Shown piece by piece: positions 43,470 to 55,360 of a DNA stretch of 64,000 nt. Positions within the stretch are counted from its first letter, which is position 1. The number at the start of each line of letters is the position of its first letter. The notes below the pieces were generated by a model. That model saw nothing but the letters and a program-made list of their open reading frames with translations. It was not told the origin of the DNA and made no database searches. The translations under genes and the position numbers were made by a program. The stretch comes from Megalobrama amblycephala (Eukaryota; Chordata; Actinopteri; Cypriniformes; Xenocyprididae). The DNA is taken from positions 3,688,672 through 3,752,671 of the forward strand of contig NC_063063.1 in NCBI RefSeq assembly GCF_018812025.1, given 5' to 3'.

Positions 43470-45004
43470 CACTGCGTTCCAAATTATTATGCAAGTGACA
43501 CATCAGTAAGATTTCAGTAGAATAAACATTTAGATTTTAGTTTTTCTAAGAAAATGTTTGTTTGTTTATTTATCCATGTCTTTTTAGATAACTGGTATCA
43601 ATCTCAGACAAAATAATTTGCCAGGCCAATGGAAACCCTACTTAGAGGTTGTTCCACATTATTAAGCAAGTCACAGTTCTCATGCAATATGGGGAGGAAG
43701 AAAGATCTTTCTGAAGATGAAAAGCATGAAATGGTGCAATGTTGTGCAAAAGGCATGAAAACAACGAATATTTTGTGAAACTGAATGGAGATTACCAAAT
43801 TATCATAAGATTTGTGAGTGATTTAGAGCACAGCAGAACTTGGTCAGATAAAGGCTTATTAATAAAAGTTCCTGTCAAAAAAATTAATCGCATTAAAAGG
43901 GCAGCTATAAAAAAGCCAGTGTTGAGCAGCAAACAGGTATTTGAAGCTTCTGGAGTCTCAAGAAGCTCTCCATGCAGGCTGGCAGTTGTGCGTAAAGATG
44001 CATTTTAGACACCACTAACCAAACCTAACAAAGAGAAACATTAACAGTGGGTCTAGAAATACATGAAGACTCATTTTTTAAATAGTTTTATTCACTGAAT
44101 AATGCTGTACTACAATAGATGGTCTAAATAGATGGATTTCTGGATGGTCCACATTCCAACAAGACTGTGACATCAGCAGGGAACTAGTGGTGATTTGGGC
44201 TGGAACATTGAGAAGTGAGATGGAAGGTCCCTTTAGGGTCTCTGAGGGTATTAAAATGACTTTTGCAAGATATGTGGAGTTCATAACTGGCCATTTTCAG
44301 CTATAGTATAAAAAGGAGGATAGTGCCTTCTGAAATACAACGCACTATGCACTATCCCATGCTGCAAAACAACCCCAAAGCAATAAAACTGTTTGAAAAT
44401 GTATTTCTACACCCACTGTAAATGTTTCTCTTTGTGAGGTTTGGTTAGTGATGGCTGAAATGCATCTTTACGCACAACTGCCAGCCTGCATGGAGAGCTT
44501 CTTGAGACTCCAGAGACACCAGCAGCTTCAAATACCTGTTTGCTGCTCAACACTGGCTTTTTTTTATAGCTGCCCTTTTAATACAATTAATTTTTTTGAC
44601 AGGAACTTTCATTAATAAGCCTTTATCTGACCGAGTTCTGCTGTGCTCTAAATCACTCACAAATCTTATGATAATTTGATAATCTCCATTCAGTTTCACA
44701 AAATATTAGTTGTTTTCATGCCTTTTGCACAACATTGGACCATTTCATGCTTTTCATCTTCAGAAAGATCTTTCTTCCTCCCCATATTGCATGAGAACTG
44801 TGAATTGCTTAATAATGTGGAACAACCTCTAAGTAGGGTTTCCATAGACCTGGTAAATTATTTTGTCTGAGATTGATACCAGTTATCTAAAAAGACATGG
44901 ATAAATAAACAATCATACATTTTCTTAGAAAAACTAAAATCTGAATGTTTATTCTACTGAAATCTTACTGATATGTTACTTGCATAATAATTTGGAACGC
45001 AGTG
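43470..45004. mobile_element. Tc1/mariner-derived foldback element with ~620-bp inverted arms
   Basis: Ends CACTGCGTTCCAAATTATTA at the left and its reverse complement at the right, each next to a TA target site (43468-43469 and 45005-45006). The arms, about 43470-44090 and 44385-45004, are inverted copies with few mismatches. Each carries the N-terminal DNA-binding part of a transposase (MGRKKDLSEDEKHEMVQC in the left arm, near 43690). The centre (44090-44385) holds a piece of the catalytic part (LVVIWAGTLRSEMEGPFRV) on the + strand. No complete transposase remains. Confidence 0.88.
43690..44007 (+). pseudogene. Tc1/mariner transposase N-terminal fragment (left arm)
   Basis: HTH-like start MGRKKDLSEDEKHEMVQC, a frame change near 43760, then SDKGLLIKVPVKKINRI and VFEASGVSRSSPCRL. 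The right arm carries the same text inverted. The catalytic acids are missing. Confidence 0.75.
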
Positions 45005-45006
45005 TA

Positions 45007-45369
45007 TAGCGATTTGGCATGAAACATTGATGGAGCAGAGAATAGGTTCAGTACACAGCAAAATGGCGTGACAAACTCTTTTTTTTTTTTATTTGAGAAC
45101 AAATTGCAATATGTGTGAACTTTCTTCTCTACATGCCCCTCTTTAATGTTTTCTTATTACATAATTGCCTTTATTGGTGCTACACAGTGAAATCACCAGC
45201 AGCTGCTGAACTGGGGTCTGTGACTATAGAATATATTTTAGAATGGCTGCAATGTTAAATTGACCAATCAGGAAACTGGAATGGAAATATCCATTTTATA
45301 TGTTTCAATTGTCAAATTACAGTTTTACTAATTCAGTCTTTATCACTTCTGGACACTTTAGTATCTCAG
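45007..45369. other. Probable 5' side of the integrin gene, no exon proven
   Basis: A signal-peptide exon is expected upstream of 45370. No convincing one was found here; it may lie further left or be lost. Confidence 0.4.
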
Positions 45370-45836
45370 TCGGTGATGGCTTTTAACATTGATCCTGTTA
45401 CTTGGAAGACTTTCACTGCACCTTCACCGAGTCAAAATGTTGCCTTTGGCTATAAGGTGATACAGAAAGACAAATCAAGGTGAGAGCAACATAACCACTG
45501 ATAATGAAACCCCAAACCCCTGCATTGTTTGGAAAGCCAGTACTCACCACACTGCACAGGATTCTCCTTCAATTTTGATCAGCACTAGTGATGAGCAGTC
45601 TGTGGAGAGCAGCTTTATAAGCATAAAGTCTCCTTCACTCTGTAGATTATTATAGCTATGAGCTGAACATTAGGACAGGAAGAGACTGGCTTACCAGCAT
45701 CAGTCAACCACTACACTTGGTTTTGTTTTTATGTGGCCTTTAGGGGTGAATCTAAAATAGATGCTACTACAATAGATGGACATGGAAAAAAAAAACAGAT
45801 TATAGCTTTGTGCTTCATTGCACATAGTGAAGAATT

Positions 45837-46151
45837 GGTAACACTTTACAATAAGGTTCATTAGTTAACATTAGTTAACTACATTAGTTAACAGGAACTT
45901 ATGAACTGCACTACAGCATTTATTAATCTTTGTAAATTTTAATTTCAACATTTACATATTATTAAAATCTAGTTACCATTAGTTAATGCACTGTGAACTA
46001 TCATGAACAAACAATGAACAACTGTATTTTCATTAACTAACATTAACAAAGATTAATAAATACAGTAACAAATGTATTGCTCATGGTTAGTTCATGTTAG
46101 TTAATACATTAACTAATGTTTAACCAATAAACCTTATTGTAAAGTGTTACT
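45837..46151. mobile_element. Angel-like hAT MITE
   Basis: Near-palindromic 315 bp starting GGTAACACTTTACAATAAGG and ending in its reverse complement. The 8-bp target duplication GAAGAATT stands at both sides (45829-45836, 46152-46159). It lies in integrin intron 1. Confidence 0.9.
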
Positions 46152-46291
46152 GAAGAATTTGACTAGTTATTAAAAAATGCGACTTCTAAACAATGGGCCA
46201 AAATCCCATATGGTGTCTCTTTGAATGCAGCACCCCCTGTTGGCAATCAATTAACTTATAACATTATAGATTAGGAAATCCCATGCTTTAA

Positions 46292-47075
46292 AGGTGGTAC
46301 AGAGGATGTTTTGTTTTATACATTTTTGCAATATTACTTGAAACTGTCTTTACTAACTGATAAAAGACTATTTATTAGGTGCACTGAAAGGAATATTATT
46401 AATATACATCATCTGTGCACGAGGTAGGGCCTTAAAAACATCAGCCAATCGTTTACGCGATCATCGCGTAAACGATTGGCCCTCTGGCTTGTCAATCACT
46501 GCCATTGTGAGAGGCGTGCGCGGATTGGCCCTCTGGCTTGTCAATCACTGCCATGACGTTCCTTGTGAGAGATGCGCGGCTGCGCGCTCTAGTAACTTTC
46601 CACACTCCGCATGCAATGTTTTTGTCAGGAGACAGGAGTAACAACTGCAGATTATGAGTTACCTGCGGTGAGTCCGACATAATGAATCCACTAAGTGTGT
46701 GCGCGGCTTAACGATTGTAAGGCCGATTATGAATGTAAATTGATACTTATGACTGATCATGCTCAAACGCGTCCAGTCAGAGCCAGTTGCGTTCAGTCTG
46801 CGATTACAGTCGGTGTTCAAATTCCATGTGAAAGAATATAAATCTGCTTCAGGAGCAGGAAACAATCGCTGTATGTTGAGCACAGTCAGAATGTTTTAGC
46901 TAGTCGTTAAATGTGTGCCCGGCTTAGTAACACAGCGAATGCCGGTGGTAAACAAACACTCATGCACGAGTTTTGGGAGGCGTTCACTTGAAATGAGCTG
47001 TGAAGGAGGGGGATTGTTCTTCCGCATGCACTCATTTCAAAAACTCAGTCGACGAAAACATCCTCTGTACCACCT
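46292..47075. mobile_element. TTAA-flanked DNA transposon (piggyBac/Kolobok-like), non-autonomous
   Basis: Perfect 21-bp terminal inverted repeats beginning AGGTGGTACAGAGGATG and TTAA on both sides (46288-46291, 47076-47079). A TTAA site is shared by piggyBac and Kolobok groups. The 784-bp interior has no transposase. It contains an 18-bp hairpin (46444-46480) and a 49-bp direct repeat (from 46474). Confidence 0.85.
46444..46480. repeat. Perfect hairpin, 18-bp arms with 1-base loop
   Basis: GCCAATCGTTTACGCGAT, then C, then its exact reverse complement. It lies next to a 49-bp direct repeat starting at 46474 and 46523 (GATTGGCCCTCTGGCTTG). Confidence 0.95.
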
Positions 47076-47756
47076 TTAATGGGTTGTAAACCGATAAAGT
47101 AGCACACAGAACTGTAAATATACCAATAAAACTACCTGCACACACAGTGATAGGCATGGACTGTTTAAAATGGCAAGCATATGACATTATTATTACCATT
47201 TCTGCTGTATTATTTGTGAACTATATACATTTTCTCTATGCATGGAATATTCAGATGACCTACTAAATTTCCTTAAACCCTAAAACACAATGCAGTGCAA
47301 TGCGTAATTCAAATTATGAGTAAAATAAATACAGAAAATTCCTTTATTTTATATTGGATCCTATTTCTTTCATACACTTTTCCTAGTGTGTGTATAGTAT
47401 TCCCATATGGAAATAACACATAGGATATATGTACATGGGTACTAGTTCTTAATAAAATTGTCCATTAAATTAATTATCTTTCCTCTGTAGTTGATTCTAA
47501 TATATTCTTACCTTTTTTTTTCTTATAGTCTGATTGTGAGTGATCCTTTAAATCAAATCAGTCAAGATAAAAGAGGATTGATTTATAGCTGTGCTGTCAC
47601 ACAAGGAACCTGCTCATCACTGAAGATTGATGGTATTTAGGGTTTTGTATTACAGTCCTAATTGAAATATTATTTGCCACTTTCCAAGTAGGGTATACTA
47701 CGGTCTATGGCAATACTGTATATGAGAGTTATTCTCTTTTTCAACAAATGAACAGA

Positions 47757-47925
47757 GTAAATAAAATTTAAATAAAATTTTCCTGATAATTTACTCACCC
47801 CCATGTCGTCCAAGATGTCCATGTCCTTCTTTCTTCAGTTGAAAAGAAATTAAAGTTTTTGATGAAAACATTCCAGGATTAGTTCTCCATATAGTGGACT
47901 TCAATGGAGTTGGTTCAAATCCAAA
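47757..47925. repeat. Dispersed repeat copy, family shared with 61150-61315
   Basis: CCTGATAATTTACTCACCCC and CTTTCTTCAGTTGAAAAG recur in reverse complement at 61180-61300. Common style of a cyprinid MITE. Non-coding. Confidence 0.75.
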
Positions 47926-48179
47926 TTCAGCGGCTGGAATTAGCTGAGGTAAAGTGAGTGACGGCTCACAGACAACAGCGGCATCTACCTGTCACTCAAG
48001 TGACCACGCCCTTAATTATGCAGAACTTTAAGGCTTAATATAATTTAAAAGAATGAGATAGAAAAAAATTCACCCCCCTCAGAGTTGTCATGAAGGGCAA
48101 AATTAGCAGTATAGACCAAAACCACAATTTGAACCAACTTGTAAACATGTTTTTTTCTGCTGTAAACTTGGCCAATTTA

Positions 48180-48605
48180 ACATGGGACTCAATGAGATTC
48201 TGCTCTCTTTTGGAGCCTGTCCCTAGCGGCCAGTCGATGAATCGCAGTTTAAGTCACTTCCGTATTGGCTTCACGAGAGACTGGGGGAGGTTGCCGCTTG
48301 GCATCTCCACGTTATGGTAAGAGGCGTGACCTTTCCGGGCAAGATGCGCTAAACTGCTGTCGAATCACAACACAGGAACCGCTGGCACAATCAGAACTCG
48401 TTACGTATTTCTGAAGGAGGGACTTCATAGAACAAGGAAGTCATCAGCCGTTTTTATGACAGTGGAAACAGCGGTATACAGATAAGTAAATTATGTGAAA
48501 AATACTGTGTTTTTTTACACGCGAAACATGAACACATGTTATATTGCACACTATAAACACAATCAAAGCTTCAAAAAAACACGAAAAACGGGACCTTTAA
48601 ATAAA
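48180..48605. repeat. Dispersed repeat, second copy of the 20520-20940 family
   Basis: Carries GACTTCATAGAACAAGGAAG and ACAGTGGAAACAG, matching 20745-20800, and ends GGGACCTTTAA. It lies in integrin intron 2. Confidence 0.65.
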
Positions 48606-48734
48606 TGTTCCAAATTCAAAGTAATTAAATTGCCCTATACTGCTCGCCAGTATGGGACCAGATGTGAGTGTAGATGTTGATAAATTAGATGTTTACTATA
48701 CATTAAAGAAAAATAAATGATAATTATGTATTTG

Positions 48735-48890
48735 TAAATACATTATAGTATAGTATACTTTAGTAAATGTTGAAATTAACATAAATTAGATAAATAAATG
48801 CTGTAGAAATATTGTTCATTGTTAGTTCATGTTATCTAATGTAGTTACCTAATGCTAACAAATAAAACCTTATTGTAACGTGTTACAATA
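48735..48890. mobile_element. Angel-like MITE, one half
   Basis: TGTTAGTTCATGTTATCTAA and ACCTTATTGTAACGTGTTAC match the right half of the MITE at 45837-46151. The left half is missing. Confidence 0.7.
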
Positions 48891-50105
48891 AAACAAACAA
48901 ACAAACAGGATTTGTACTTCAAAGTGAGTGAAACATATTTGTAGAAAGTTCCATTGAAAATGAACAAACCGTCTGTGTGTTAATGAAGTGCCCTCAGAAG
49001 CTGTCAACATGTCTCTTGGACTTTCCATGGTTCAAGATCCTCAGTCTTCAAAGCTGGCAGTAAGTTTTACTGAACACCATAGAGCTCAGTTACAAATGAA
49101 GTACATATTATAACTATTTCACACTTCCAAATGCCTAAAGAACATAAAAAGCCAAATGAAATGCTCTGTACAACTACTCTCAATTCATAAAGGGGATTAT
49201 AAATGTTAAAAGTCATGATGTGAGAAGAGAACTTGTTTTATGATCAATATTAAAGAACTCATCTATTGATTAAAAATTACCATTTCGCTGGCTTAAATGA
49301 ACCCAAAATACGCTGAAAATTAAAATCACACACAAAATTACTTGAGTAACAACATTGTTTTACGCATAGTATAAAATGAGTCAATTTTATTTTATATAAT
49401 TTTTTTGATTTATTTTTTGATTTATTATCCTGTCTCAACAACTAAACAGACTTTGACCAGAGTAATTAAATAATTGGTATTGTGGTCTATGATTACCATT
49501 TGATTTAGTATTCCTTTAAAAAAAAGAAAGAAAAAAAAGTGAAATCCATGTTTAAATTCCATCTCATTCAGATTTGTGGTCCAACCATTCCAAAGAAATG
49601 TGAATCAGTTACCACCTTAAATGGCATGTGCTTCATCAGTGAAAACAGTGGGTTTAAACCACCAATACCGAGCTCTCTGAGAGGTAAATATGATGAGCAA
49701 CGAAGGGTGTTTTTTTGTGTCCCCATGCAGTCAAAGAGTTTTCTTTTGTTCTGATGTAACTTCAAAGCAGTTTTAACTAGGCCTACATATATACACTCTT
49801 CTGCTTCTCTTCATTTACAGACTGTCCTGGTCAGATTGACATTGCTTTTCTGTTAGATGGATCTGGGAGTGTACAGGATTACAATTTTAGAAAGATGAAG
49901 ACTTTTGTGAAAAACATGATCAAGCGTTTTACTGATCGGGATGGACAGGTAGGAATATCCTTTATACCACTTCAGTGATTTCCGTTACTAATTGCAGCCA
50001 TTTTTTTTTTCTAAATATAAAAATGGAAAGACATGAATTTGTCTTTCCATGTGTAATTATCTTTTTCCAGAAAAATATATATAACTGAATGGCATTATAG
50101 AAGAC

Positions 50106-50434
50106 TGTAACACAGTTCGTAAATATGGGAAGAAGGAGGCGGGAACCGGCGAACATTCAACAAAACTTTAATCTCAAAATAAACAAACAAAGCGAAAGTA
50201 ATGCCGGCAGACCCTCGCGGACGTCTGCCGGCCACACAAACATAATAAAACATAACATAAAGTCCAGGCCTGGTCCTCTCTCGTCCTCCACGGTCGTCGC
50301 TCCTCCTTTTATGCTCCCGGAGCTCCTCCGTGAGAGACTCAAGGCCGGTGCGCCTCCCAGGTGATGCTCGTTATCACTTGCGTCACCGGCCTCGCGCCGT
50401 TCCCTCACGGCTCTCGCCCGCCCTGGTCGCCACA
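50106..50434 (-). repeat. Solo LTR (minus strand) in an integrin intron
   Basis: 329 bp with TGT...ACA ends, flanked by AAGAC (50101-50105 and 50435-50439). On the minus strand it starts TGTGGCGACC, carries a TATA-like CATAAAAGG and an ATTAAA signal, and ends TGTGTTACA. It is G+C-rich against its flanks. It was left by recombination between two LTRs; the parent family is unknown. Confidence 0.88.
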
Positions 50435-50446
50435 AAGACTGGCCCT

Positions 50447-50562
50447 GCGTCTCAATCAGCTCCCTAGCTCCCTAGGTCGTGAATCAGTACATAATGAAAG
50501 TGAATGTGGCTGATACCCTGATCAGTGGCCTGACTACTGAACTAGGGAGCTGATTGAGACCC
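50447..50562. mobile_element. Small foldback MITE
   Basis: Perfect 19-bp inverted repeat GTCTCAATCAGCTCCCTAG (50449-50467) and its complement (50542-50560), about 112 bp in all. The target duplication is not clear. Confidence 0.75.
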
Positions 50563-50869
50563 ACGGATAATGAGACTTTATCTGTTGTTGTTTTACAGTT
50601 TGCCATAGCTGTCTACTCCAATGATTGTGTTATTCACTACAATTTCAATCAACTTAAAGACAGCACATGGGAATCTAAGGTGACAAATATACCATACAAT
50701 GGAGGTGCCACTTACACTGCAGCAGCCATCAAAAAACTTGTGTAAAAGTTTTTTTGTTACTAGACGAATCTTTGTATTTATCAAATACATGTAAGATTTT
50801 TTGATTAAAATATCCAAAAAACACCAGAACAGTGTTATATATTTTGTTGACTTGTGTACTTACGTCATC

Positions 50870-51645
50870 CCAAATGTTTCCAAGAATGTTTAAATCCAGA
50901 GGTGGATTCATCGCCTATTTATGACATCATATCTGCGTTACACTCGATATATGGTTTTATTTTGTAGAAACCATGCATGGAAACACCAAAGACACTTTAA
51001 TATACTGTATTATGTGTTTTATTAGACAAGTAAAAAACTGTTTGGACACATTAATCGATAGAAAAGTAATGTTATATAGCTCAACACAGTAAGTCTTATT
51101 GTTTAAATCTCGTTTTACTTGATTTACCGTGAATACCATGTTTTACCATGCCTAATATTGATCTAGTTTACTGCAGTGAGCAACAAGTGTCTCATAGCAG
51201 CCACCAAGCAAACACACAGAGTAGCATTATAACAACTTCCACACAAATGTATTTAATATGATAAACAGCACTGCGTTGCCCCACATACACTTGACCGGAA
51301 GAAGTGTGGACATCTGCGGCATAATAAAAGATCTGCTGCTCTCAAGTCATGTGTCGTGCTAGTCTCTCATTAGCAATCGCTCCAGCGGCTTTGTTCAGCT
51401 ACAACAGCTTTCAGCCACACCCTGCTTCATTCTACAGTAGGCCTAATGTTAATAAATATTTAATACATTAGCTCATCCATGAATATGATTTCTGAATATG
51501 AGTCCTATCTGATTCTTTTCCAGTAGCTGTAGACGTGATGACAACATCACCCATGATTTCACGAAATCAAGGCGTCATTAAGCTACACATTTGTTTTGAA
51601 TAAGCGACGTCTAGCTGCAAAAAATTACATATTGTGCCTTTAATA
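50870..51645. repeat. Unclassified dispersed repeat in the I-domain gap
   Basis: Ends AATTACATATTGTGCCTTTAA, a string common at the edge of fish repeats. No exon-like open stretch with integrin similarity was found in it. Confidence 0.45.
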
Positions 51646-51647
51646 TA

Positions 51648-52080
51648 CACTGCTCAAAAAATGTAAAGGAACACTTTTTAATCAGAGAATATCATCAAGT
51701 CAGTTAAACTCCTGGGATATTGTTAATCAGTTTCAGCTGCTTTGGTGTTAATGAAATTAACAACCGGTACAATAGATGAGCAACTATGAGATGAACCCCA
51801 AAACAGGAATGGTTTCATAGGTGGCGACCACTGACATTTTTGTTCCCTACTCATCTTTTCTGACTGTTTTTCACTAGTTTTGCATTTGGCTAGGGTCAGT
51901 GTCACTACTGGCATGAGGCGATACCTGGACCCTACAGAGGTTGCACAGGCAGTCCAATTTCTCCAGGATGGCACATTAATATGTGCCATGGCCAGAAGGT
52001 TTTCTGTGCCTCCAGTCTCAAGAGCATGGAGGAGATTCCAGGAGACTGGCATTTACACTAGGAGAGCTAGACTGGGCAAA
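51648..52080 (+). mobile_element. Tc1/mariner element, 5' part only
   Basis: Starts CACTGCTCAAAAAATG after a TA. It carries the N-terminal DNA-binding part of a Tc1-type transposase at 51880-52080 (EVAQAVQFLQDGTLICAMAR, then SRAWRRFQETGIYTRRA). It is truncated at 52080, where a short piece of the repeat seen at 47757 begins. The catalytic part is missing. Confidence 0.85.
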
Positions 52081-52632
52081 TGAAAATTTCCTGATAATTT
52101 ACTCACAATTGTGTCTAGTCAAATTCTTATATGTTGCAAAAAGCTATAGGGTTAAACCTGAAATTTATTGTGAATTTTATGTGGCCATTTCTGAGCTGCT
52201 AACTTTTTAATTTACTTATAGTTTTGAAGTAATAAATGCATGTGAATTTGTTTCCTTTTGTTTCCATTTATTACTCTAAATATGCTTTATAGCTTCATTT
52301 CATTTTTAAGCAAACAATATTTTTGTCTCTAGGTTGGCGAGGCTTTTAATGATTTCTATGCAAAACAGGAGTTGAATACAATTGCTACTGATCCAGACAA
52401 TGATCACGTATTCAAAGTGACAGACTTTAATGCACTGAATAATATTCTTCAAAAGCTGGAAGAAAACATTATCGCTATTGAAGGTAGCTCAGAAAAAAAT
52501 AAATATGAAGTGTATTTCTGCTTTAAGTATGTATAGACATATTTTTGTAATAACTGAATTGTTTTTTCTTAAAAGATTTAAATGACTTTAAAGAAATTAG
52601 TTATTTTAGTAACTTCTGTTGATTTGCTGCAG

Positions 52633-55273
52633 GAACCCAGACTTCAGGTGATTCCTCCAGAATGGAGTTTGCACAGGACGGATTCAGTGCAGCTTTCACA
52701 TCATCTGTAAATAAATATGCATTTTTGCCAAATCCTTAATCCTTGAACTCTTCAGACCAAGTGAATGATCATAGTATGGTTATATGGTTGTATTTTCAAA
52801 AAAGGTATAAGAATAAACTTTAAATACTGTAACATGTATGACCCCAAAGACAACATTGTCCCCTGTGATCTTTTTGTGTAATGCTCACAAAATCTTTATC
52901 ATTATATAAAAGAAGAGTATGGGATATCTTGACAATTTTCTGTGTGTGTCCAAATCCAACACAGTTTTGTTTTGTTTTGCTTTTTTTGTTCAGGGAAGCG
53001 TGTTAATGAGTGCAGTGGGAGCTTTCCAGTGGAAAGGTGGATATCAGGAATATTTGCCAGACTACTCCTTTCAAACAGGCACTGAGCATGAAAGCTATCT
53101 AGGTGAGGATTTTTAAACTCTTAAAACATAGAAAATGTGAATTTAGAGTCATTTTCTTTTTTACAGCAAATACAACTCAGAATATACATTGAACTATTGC
53201 ATTTTGTCTGAAGGTTATTCGATGGCTATTGCAACAATGTCAAGGACCAGCTTTGCTATTCTAGGAGCCCCGAGATACAAACATAAAGGACGAGTCTTTG
53301 TTTCACAACTCAGAACCAATTATTTTAAACAGCTGCTGGACTCTCCCAAGGTTGTTCACTTACTTTTTTTGGTCAAAACCATGCATAAAAACAGTATTAT
53401 TAGATATGTCCATCTAAAGTTGCAATATACCAAATCATTCTGATGACAGACTTTGGCTCAGGCATTTCAGAATGACCAAACCAACATTTGAGATGCTGTG
53501 CACTGTTGAGGCAGAGTCACATGAGGGTTTTTTTTTTTTTTTTTTGCAGGAATTTATGCGCATCTTGGCCTTCATTCCAACATTTTTTTTTTTCCCACAC
53601 GATATCCCAAAATGTCAACCCAATAGGTGGATTTTCAATATACAATAACTGCAATAAATAAGCAATTGCAGTGGTTGTAAAGCAAAATCAACTCTCTACA
53701 AAATGACACTTTCACACATTGAACAAACCAGTAAAATGACCAGTGTTAGCATGTACAAATCCAGAACCGGCTGATGTCGAAATTGTGCTTTGGACCATTT
53801 GTAAAGTTTAGACAAAGATAACGAAATCAATTTACCATTACATCTGTGAATAAAAATGAAATCAAATTGGACAAATAGTGAAACTAAAGAAATAATTGCA
53901 TTTTTTTTTTCAACAATTGTTCAAATAATGATATAACCATACTATGAACGTTCACTTGGTCTAAAGAGTTTAATGTTAAGGATTTGGTATATTTCTGTTT
54001 TTATACACATATGATGTGAAAGCTGTGTTTTTACATCTGAGGAAATCTTAATGGTAAAAGACGAAACAGCAGATCCAGTATATTTACTGAAAAATGCATT
54101 TAGCCAATTTACAATAGATAACAAATTAACACCATATTAGCTGGTGTACAACTAGTCCTATGCCAACCAGTTCACTATAGGGCAGAAGCAAACTCATCAA
54201 TTCAAAACTGACTGACACAATTTAATTAAACTTGTGTAGTCACCTTTTTAGTTTTTTGAAGAAACAAATTGAATATTTAATATGCAAATATTTTTTACAA
54301 CTTCCAAGTGTTTTTAGGGATGGTGCAGTTGGTAGTGGCAGCAGTGAGAGTTGTCTCAGCATTATGTACATATACATTACATATAGAGCCAACTGATGGT
54401 CTTGTCAGAACAAGAACGCTCAAAGCATAAATGTACAGAATCAAGTTACGATCAGCAGGGAGTATAGATCATTTTAATGTTCAAATTTCTTTCTTTTCAG
54501 CCTCAGATTGGCTCATATTTTGGAGCTGAGGTGTGTGTGGTGGATTTGAAGAAGGACTCCAATACAGACCTACTTTTGGTATCGGCACCAACATACATTG
54601 AGTCTGACCGGGAGGGCATAGTGTTTGTTTTCATCTTCACACATCAGGTCAGTGATTATTTGAGTTTCAATTAACAAATAAAACTTTTAAAAAGAGTTCA
54701 AGTAAGAGTGAACTTACTCTTGTGTTTGTTTAATCCAATTTCTTCTCTCTCTGTTATATCTTCACAGTTAAACTTCACTTTTTCGGATACACTGGTGGGC
54801 ATGTCAGGTCAGAGGGGTCGGTTTGGCTCTTCTCTGGCCAGTCCAGCAGATCTGAATGGTGATGGTTTCATGGATGTGCTGATTGGAGCTCCTTTAGAGG
54901 AGGATGGACAGGGCAGCATCTACATCTTCAACGGGAGAAATGGAGCGATCAATTCAAAATACTCACAGGTAAAAAAGATGTGGGCTGATGGCAGTTTAAA
55001 GGGATAATTCACCATTCTGTCATAATTTATTCAACCTCAAGTGTCACCTTTCTTGCATTACCTTTCCTTGACTCACTTTATAGACTCTTATATTGTAATA
55101 TTTTTTGTTAACTCTTTCATTCCCTCTTGAATGAAACAGAGGATTGTTGGATCGTCTGTGCGACCAGGTTTGCAGTTCTTTGGGATTTCATTGAGTCAGT
55201 CTTCTCTAGACCAGAGTCAAGATAGCCTTCCTGACATTGCTGTTGGGTCCAAGGGAGCAGTTCTCCTTCTCAG
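52633..55273 (+). pseudogene. Integrin alpha: FG-GAP beta-propeller exons after the I domain
   Basis: Six exons. 52633-52706 reads GTQTSGDSSRMEFAQDGFSA. Then come AVGAFQWKGGYQEY, AILGAPRYKHKGRVFV, a Ca loop DLKKDSNTDLLLVSAP (54501-54647), DLNGDGFMDVLIGAP (54768-54968) and LPDIAVGSKGAVLLLR (55140-55273). The loops have the DxNxDxxxD layout of divalent-ion sites. The donor at 53351 (GTTGTT) is weak, but the phase is right. Confidence 0.85.
53351..54500. other. Integrin intron without recognisable repeat
   Basis: AT-rich, with T runs at 53527-53546 and 53583-53592. No exon or transposon end seen. Confidence 0.5.
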
Positions 55274-55360
55274 GTCTGTTTTCTGTTATAAAGAACTAAA
55301 ATCTATACAAATACAGTTTCAGCCATAATCATTCATATGTGTTATATGTGGATCATTCAG

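Larger units (their letters stand above)
45370..49683 (+). pseudogene. Integrin alpha: N-terminal beta-propeller exons (four)
   Basis: 45370-45479 reads SVMAFNIDPVTWKTF, the first propeller strand after the signal peptide. 47529-47632 gives SLIVSDPLNQISQDKRG and a disulfide pair (YSCAVTQGTCSS). 48989-49059 gives EAVNMSLGLSMVQDP, a hallmark of alpha-M/X chains. 49572-49683 gives ICGPTIPKKC and leads to the I domain. All junction phases match (AG|T, G|TG, G|AC). Confidence 0.85.
49821..52483 (+). pseudogene. Integrin alpha: I (VWA) domain exons, one exon missing
   Basis: 49821-49948 carries the MIDAS start DGSGS (IDIAFLLDGSGSVQDYNF). 50599-50741 carries the MIDAS Thr (GGATYTAAAIKKLV) and ends with two spare bases. 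52333-52483 starts in phase 0 (VGEAFNDFYAKQELNTIA) and ends IIAIEG. The two do not join in frame. The expected exon between them, with the third MIDAS Asp (ITDGE-like), was not found in the 1.6-kb gap, which is filled with repeats. Confidence 0.82.

Noticed and set aside
45127..45181. Possible signal-peptide exon before the integrin
   Set aside because: The short frame from ATG at 45127 lacks a good hydrophobic core and donor.
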